From Crocodylus rhombifer (Eukaryota; Chordata; Crocodylia; Crocodylidae), in assembly GCA_038503035.1 (NCBI GenBank), contig JAVSML010024444.1, forward strand, positions 186,001 to 250,000: 64,000 nucleotides of DNA, read 5' to 3'. The stretch's first letter is position 1. Each line of letters opens with the position of its first letter. The position numbers and the translations under genes were made by a program. The notes beneath the pieces are model-generated. The model made no database searches. It saw only the letters and a list, made by a program, of their open reading frames with translations, and was not told the DNA's origin. Positions 58,281 to 64,000 of the stretch are shown here, in pieces.

Positions 58281-58440
58281 AGGGGTCGCTTAAGGGAGCA
58301 GGAGAGGTTGAGAGTGGCCCAGTGAGGGGCAGCATGCAAGAGGCCCTGTGAGAGAGGGCAGAGTGGAAGAGGTCCCAGTGTGAGGAGGGTGGTATGAATG
58401 TGGCCCTGAAAGGGGCAGTGTGTAAGAGGCCCAACAGTGG
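58281..58440 (+). repeat. Degenerate minisatellite, unit about 27-31 bp
   Basis: Units begin with 'gtggccc', 'gaggccc', 'gaggtccc', 'tgtggccc' and 'gaggccc' at about 58313, 58340, 58369, 58399 and 58426, each followed by 'agtg.gagg.gg(c/t)ag'. The spacing is 27 to 30 bp. Units are clearly related but diverged. Long open frames on the minus strand (58166-58613) are a consequence of the repeat. Confidence 0.7.
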
Positions 58441-60264
58441 ACCGAGTTTGGCTCGGCCTGATGCCAGGGTGCAGTAATAAACTGGATGTCGTCTGTGAGG
58501 CACGGGACACAGTGTAGGGACAATATGGAGATGTGGACAGCACCCCCTGGCATTGGGGCATCAAAATGGTCAGCTTCCCTCATTTTATACTTGTTTAGGG
58601 AACAACAAGTCATGGCAGGAAGGACTGGACAGACTGCCCTACATAGACGGGGGGCAGGTCAAGGTTGAAACATGGCACCAAGTTGTCCCCCTGTCAGAAG
58701 GAGTTAGGCCACTGATGATCTAGAAGGATCTGGACCTTTAAGTACTTTAAGAAAAAATCTGCAAAATTTGTCATATATAAATGCTAGCACAATAGAAATT
58801 TCCATTTTGATGTGCAGCTGGCATCCTGTTTGGAGCCATCCATCCCCCAAAGCCATTTGACAAATCTGTTTTTAAAATTTACTCACAGATATTTGAACTA
58901 GAAAACTAGCCAAAGAAAATCCGAATAGAACTGTAAGAAAGCACTTTCCTTCACTATTTGCTCTTGGGCTTTTATCATTTACTCTTTCCTTAGTTGCTAA
59001 GACCATGTAAAATGCTCAGCCACTGAAATACATGCTGGCTTTTGAACAAACCAAGAAAGTGGAAGGGCACTGAAATCTCATGATAACTGGAGAACTGAGG
59101 AGATTTAGAGCAAGTAGAAGTCACAGGGACCTGCCCTAACATACAAGTAAGGAACCCCCTCCTTCCCAAGAAGAGCAGGTAATACATGCACATACTACAT
59201 TTGAGCAAACGCTGAAATACCAGTCTTCCCTCAGAAAATGTAAAGGGCTTAACCCAGAAAAGTAAACTGATTTCTGTGGATATAAACTAGACTCTTGGAT
59301 TTACTTTTTAATGTAGTAGGTTTCACAATTTTGAAAGCAAACTCTGACATATTGTTTCATACATGGTGTAATACACCATATACTTGAATGGGCAACAAGA
59401 ATAAATTAAAGTTCTGTGTTATGGTGGATTCATGATAATTGAGACTCAAGACTGTGATTGCATTTATAATCTTTTTAAGTCACACACAACTCCATCTGGA
59501 GTGCAAACCTGCTGAAATTGAGCAAATTCAGCCAGGGGGAAGGAGGCATAAATGAATGGGTCTGCTAACATCAATGGGAGTTTTGCCATTAATATGACAA
59601 GGGCTTCATCACATTTTTCTGAGCTTCTAATGAGCAATCTGCCTCCTAAAGTTATAACCAAAACAAAACTTATTCATCCCCAGGTCTATTATTGCATGCA
59701 AATTTAGAACTCAGACTTGTTATATATTACCACTGGAAATAAAGGTCAATGACATTTTGGGCCTGCAAATAACAGACTGCTAAAAATTCCAGGCTCAAGG
59801 CACTTTAGCATGACAATGTTACAGAAACAATTTTTGCAGGTTTGTGAGAAAATGATACTCTTAACCAGATGCAACATCTGAACTGCTAAGTCACCTGAGT
59901 AGAAGAGGAAGTCCTGAGAGATTTCACCTAGAGATTGTTTCTACAGAAACAACTTCCTCAGCAATCCTGTTTAACTACACATTTTTCTCACTCTAAGTAC
60001 TATTTGTAGAGATGAAAATGAACAGGGTAGCATTGGAGGGAAAAAGGACAATGTAAGAGAAGAAAAATGCCTTTTCTACTGATCAGAAAGTAGTCCCAGG
60101 AGAGAAGTAAAAAGAAGCCTCCCAGGCCCCTGCAGACAATTTTGGAAAGCATCATTTCTGTTAATTATTATCATCCATTTACCCACTTCACATACTTCTA
60201 TGGTCCCCATCACAAAAATATCTGACACCTCATAATGTCTAACTTGTGTATCCTAACAACTATC
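58441..60264. other. Unassigned; AT-rich from 58740
   Basis: At 59540-59620 phrases such as 'aacatcaatgggagttttgc' resemble an old, widespread amniote repeat. No gene was recognised. Confidence 0.3.
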
Positions 60265-60430
60265 TTGTGAGTGGGGGAATTGCTAGTATTCACATATTCA
60301 CAGATGGAGTACTGAAATAGAGAGACAAAGGCTCAAGTCTTCAAAAATAATTAAGCATGTATATTCACCTAGCTCTGAGAATTTAGCCATAACTGACTTG
60401 ACCAAGGTCACACAGGATGTCTGTAACAAA
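60265..60430 (-). repeat. MIR-like SINE, reverse orientation, interrupted
   Basis: 'attcacagatggagtactga' and 'agagagacaaag' are followed, after an interruption, by 'cttgaccaaggtcacacagg' and 'atgtctgtaaca'. This is the antisense order of the MIR middle and core. Confidence 0.55.
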
Positions 60431-61435
60431 AAGATATAAAGCATAGGTGTTGAACCTTTGGATGTAGATGATAAGAACTTTTTTCCATGCATTTCTAGCT
60501 CTTTAAAAGTTCCTGCCCTCAAGCAAATTCACACAACCTTAGTACACAAAATGAGTGGTTACCAAGGTAGCTACACGTGAACAAAAGCAGAATTTAGGGA
60601 CATTTTCTCAATTAAGTACCAGTGCCTGTTTATAGTAGACACTATTTATAATGCAGCAATATACCCTACATCTGGCAATTTACCTAGTTAGGTTTTAAAG
60701 AGCCCCTCCCAGGAAAAAAAAAAAGAGAGAGAGAGAACAAAGAGTTAGTTGCAGAGGGTTCAATCCATGTAAAACCCGTGCACTACTTAAGTGCTCCAAA
60801 TTATGGTGTTTTCTCAATCATGAGTCATAAAACATGTGAAAAGTGTCTTCAGACTTATTACCTGGATCTGCAACCTCCAAAACCACAAAATAACATGTCT
60901 GCACTAGTATCTTCTCTGATAATGTCCAGTAAGCTTACTGGTAACTTCTTGGGGGGACAACAAATGTATGTAGCTAATAAAGATGCTCTGTAAAGGTTAT
61001 AAGTTTTTTTACATGCAGACTTCTCACATTAGAGTTAGTAGGAACATGTCCTCTTTCATAATTGATAATTCACAGTATAACTATATTGATATGGATATTT
61101 ATAACAGGAATCTAATATCCTAGGTCCAGATCCACTCTTGTGAAGTGCTGAGCAACCTTAGTTCTCAATAGTTTCAGTGAGGGATAGTGTTAAAAAGCTA
61201 GTCAATGCCTTGCAGGAATCTCTAGTTTAGTTTACCTTTTAGATGCAGTTGTGCCAAAGATTAAGTGGGTCACACATGAGCCAAGAAGTATAACAGCACC
61301 TTGCTGAAACTAGGCCCTAAAGATGAGGTGTGCATATTGGTATCCTTCATAAGATTTGAGGGAGAGACTTTCAAGGGTTTGGTGTTTTCTTATTTAAGAC
61401 AGCTTCCTCAGATCAGAGACAGAGGTTATCTGCAT
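60431..61435. other. AT-rich unassigned DNA with an A/AG simple tract
   Basis: A short A run and AG run lie at 60712-60736. No other feature was recognised. Confidence 0.3.
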
Positions 61436-62150
61436 GGTCTACATGTGCATTAGCTTATTTTAAAGTGTATTAAAACATCACTAAAAAAACCATGGGTGCC
61501 TGTACATGAGCTGGGAGGCTGCCCCAGTGCCCTGTAATTACAACAGACTCAATTAATTGAACCTGGTAATTAAGTATACTCAATTAATCAAGCATAGTAA
61601 TTACTGCACTTCAGCCAGCCTTTGCATCTCATATATCAGCATCCCCACACTTTAAAATGGCAACGGTGCACTTTAACTAAAGCTCATTTGATGACCTTTA
61701 GATAAAATACCCCTGCCACCATTTTGAAATGCAGGGACACTGATACATGAGATGCTCTGCTTGCTTTAATTAGACCAGCTCTCAGAGCTGGTCTAATTAA
61801 AGTACACCCCCCACCACCACCCCAGAGCATGAGTAAACACATCCTGTGCTATTAATGTGCATTAAAATAGGCTAATGCACATTAAGTGTTAATTAAACTG
61901 TGTTCTTTAGTTAATGTGCATTAAGACTGGCTAATGCACATTTTCTTAGTACCTCACAATGACAGTCCATGTCTCATATATCAGGATCCCTACATTTCAA
62001 AATGGCAGTGGAAGCACTTTAACTAAAGCTTATTTGATGAACTTTAGATAAAGCACTCCTACAGCCGTTTTGGAGTTCAGGGACACTGATAGACAGCACT
62101 ACATTTAACACACATTAACTGAAGTGCATTAATGCACATGTAGATGCGCC
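61436..62150. mobile_element. 0.7 kb compound foldback element
   Basis: Perfect 14 bp inverted ends 'ctacatgtgcatta' lie at 61439-61452 and 62130-62143. Inside are two related, same-direction palindromic modules (61625-61754 and 61968-62099), each starting 'catctcatatatcag' or similar and ending in its reverse complement. Between them are a 39 bp near-perfect palindrome and many 'aatgtgcatta/taatgcacatt' phrases in both orientations. No coding potential. A DNA-transposon family with internal duplication, or several nested MITEs, is the likely origin. Confidence 0.7.
61764..61802. repeat. 39 bp palindrome (19 bp perfect arms, 1 nt centre)
   Basis: The arm 'ctttaattagaccagctct' at 61764-61782 is followed by one base and then its exact reverse complement at 61784-61802. 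It can form a hairpin or cruciform. It lies between the two modules of the compound foldback element and may be fused terminal repeats of a lost element. Confidence 0.95.
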
Positions 62151-63039
62151 CAGTGATACAATCAGTTTACATATGTTCTGCCTTACACATCACTGAAGTT
62201 ATTCATTATGAGTTTCATGTGCCACAGACAAAACTGGCAGCCAAAGCTGTGGACATTTCAGTTTGCATGAACTTAACAAATAATTTAAGCAAGAGGTTCC
62301 AAGTCATCTGAAATATACTGTACCTATTAAATCTTTTTGTAAGGCTGTAACCAGAAAGCACTGCAGAATATGAGAAGGGAAAACAAGTTAGAGAAGACAT
62401 GCATTAACAGCTACTAATTGGAATCTAATTACTCTCTGTTGCCCTTACTTACCAGTCTCGGTCCCTAAGCACAGGCATCAGGTGTTCAAGTAGCATATTC
62501 ATCTTGAGCAAACCATATTGAGTATGAAATCAAATGAGACACTGTTGTACCAACAGCATCTGTAACATGCCTTTCAAACTCCCTATAGAAGGAAGGGCAT
62601 GCTAAACGTTTTATAGCACAGATTTGGCCAAAATCACTAACGCTACATTTTGCTTTGAGCAATATAACTTAAGAGATTTCTAGTAGATGTACATGCAAGA
62701 CAACTGCAGGCAAGTATATAAACACTTATCTAAACACGTTTGGTAAGAACACAGGACTAACAAGGCAATTCTGGACCCTTACATTTAGCTTCTGTCATTA
62801 TAGACAACCATGTCTTATAATAGATGCTGACATTTAAACCATCTATACTTCAAGCCATGGGGAGGTGCTTCATATTTTGAAATCAAAATTAATTTTATTT
62901 GTTTTAAAGTATGTTTCCTAAATAACTGAGGAGCCTTTACGTCATCAGGTCCTCAGCACCAGAAGGCTGTGTGTACCTTGATTTGCCTAGAGGAAACCAT
63001 GGAGGCCACACTGTGATAGCCTGGAGAACTTACAACCTA
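62151..63039. other. AT-rich unassigned DNA
   Basis: No feature was recognised. Confidence 0.3.
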
Positions 63040-63170
63040 AGCTGATAAGGAGATGGGCATTATTATTGTCCCCATTTAATAGATGGGGATCTCAGACAAA
63101 AATAAATGAAGTGACATGTCTAGGGTCAAAAAGAAAGACTGAGTTTCGCTAGAGCTATAACCATAAAACC
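63040..63170 (-). repeat. MIR-like SINE, reverse orientation
   Basis: 'attattattgtccccattta' and 'atagatggggatctcagaca' are followed by 'gaagtgacatgtctagggtc' and 'gagctataacc'. This is the antisense of the MIR 3' half and core. Confidence 0.65.
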
Positions 63171-64000
63171 ATGCTTTCTTTTGTTGAATTTACGATCTGT
63201 ATCTGCCTATGTTAATCAAACTAGGCTCTAGACATTTACCTAAATAGCCAGAATTGTTATCTTAACACGATTGTTGAAGGAATAAGTAACTAATCAACAT
63301 GGGGTATCAGAATCTGGTCCAATAAGTCCCTCTACCTGCCCTTGGGTGAGTAGCTGAAGTTCAAGTTGACTATAGCTGCACAGTGCTCTCTGGCAAAACT
63401 GTACCTTTGTTTGCTTTTTTCGTTTAACCTAAAATAAACTATTCAGACTGTAAGGGCATGAAGTTGCTCTCTCTGCCTGGCAAAACTTAACTCTCTCTCG
63501 TGATCAGAATAGGATTCATTAAACGTTACTGCACAGTGAGACAGAAGAGACTCTACCACTCCTCCCTGTGGATCTGCCTTTTGTCAGAAGACTTGTTACC
63601 TAACTCATACAGGCCTATACCAAAGGAAGCCCTTTATCTTCAAGAAGGACATCTCAGAGCATGAAAGACACTTAAGGCTTAGTGTAAACGTATCCTGGCA
63701 TGAATACAGATGGAACTGAAAAAACAATGAAAGCTTTGAAGCTGCTCTTTATAGAACAGCAGAAGCTCTCCCTCTGACATGCTTTATCTAGATCCCTAAG
63801 CTACAATCTTTCACTGGCAATCCTTTTCTCTGACTAAAGGCCTGTTAATTTTCTGCAGGATTATTTTCCCCTTGTGCCAATATGGATTTAAGTTACAGTT
63901 CTGGAAATGCGTATCCACCCCACTCCCTGTGAGGAGATGTATTAGTTTGTTAGAAGGCAGAAAAACACAAAGATTCCCACTGATTACAGCCTGTCTGCCT
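63171..64000. other. Unassigned sequence to window end
   Basis: No repeat, exon or RNA gene was recognised. Confidence 0.3.

Noticed and set aside
58166..58613. 132- and 107-codon minus-strand frames
   Set aside because: They are produced by the minisatellite; the translations repeat the same LGPL/CPL-like phrases.
1..64000. CRISPR arrays, bacterial operons, phage genes, tRNA or rRNA genes
   Set aside because: The window is vertebrate-type DNA; no regular repeat-spacer array or cloverleaf-forming gene was recognised. MIR heads are tRNA-derived but decayed.

Overview
The window looks like nuclear DNA of a sauropsid vertebrate, most probably a crocodilian. The main evidence is at least a dozen 5'-truncated CR1 LINE copies from several subfamilies. 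Their 3' ends carry the typical repeated 'TTCTATGA' or 'TTTCATAGA' tails and the 'GGGCTGGAAGGGACC' block. They sit among old MIR-like SINEs, an L2-like LINE remnant, Tx1/L1-like LINE remnants and many short DNA-transposon derivatives. The species is an inference. There is a 10-base N gap at 37750-37759, so this is a scaffold from an assembly.

I found no host protein-coding gene, rRNA, tRNA, CRISPR or bacterial feature. The long open frames are reverse-transcriptase remnants of CR1: 25579-26965 on +, 19205-20187 on -, 55574-56146 on -, 30672-31026 on - and 20440-20844 on +. All are 5'-truncated and frame-shifted or degenerate. One short minus-strand frame (about 13389-13514) could be a terminal exon, but this is weak.

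Layout. 0-1.9 kb: two CR1 copies in tandem and a GC-rich interspersed repeat. 1.9-9.1 kb: mostly single-copy AT-rich DNA with a small inverted-repeat element, one MIR and a CR1 end, then a monotonous CT/TG-rich stretch. 9.1-16.8 kb: a hAT-like element, a GT microsatellite, a 1.4 kb element bounded by perfect inverted repeats, a short inverted-repeat element and an LTR-like segment with TATA and poly(A) signals. 16.8-21.1 kb: MIRs and an inverted (5'-to-5') CR1 pair. 21-25.6 kb: a Tx1-like LINE remnant and a repeat shared with 10.2 kb. 25.6-31.8 kb: the best preserved CR1, a hAT-like element holding a nested 111 bp hAT MITE with a perfect 8 bp target-site duplication, and another CR1. 31.8-39 kb: mostly single-copy sequence. 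39-48.6 kb: CR1, a foldback element, LINE-like pieces and more inverted-repeat elements. 48.6-57 kb: ancient CR1 and L2 fragments, two CR1 copies and the GC-rich repeat again. 57-64 kb: a degenerate 27-31 bp minisatellite, single-copy DNA, and a 0.7 kb compound foldback element containing a 39 bp near-perfect palindrome.

The main point of interest is the set of small inverted-repeat DNA elements (3.2, 10.8-12.2, 14.7, 16.8, 27.2, 39.8, 47.0 and 61.4-62.1 kb). Several share a terminal motif of the form GGGCTNNGTNCAGACAT. No element here appears able to move on its own: no transposase reading frame was recognised and every reverse transcriptase is broken.
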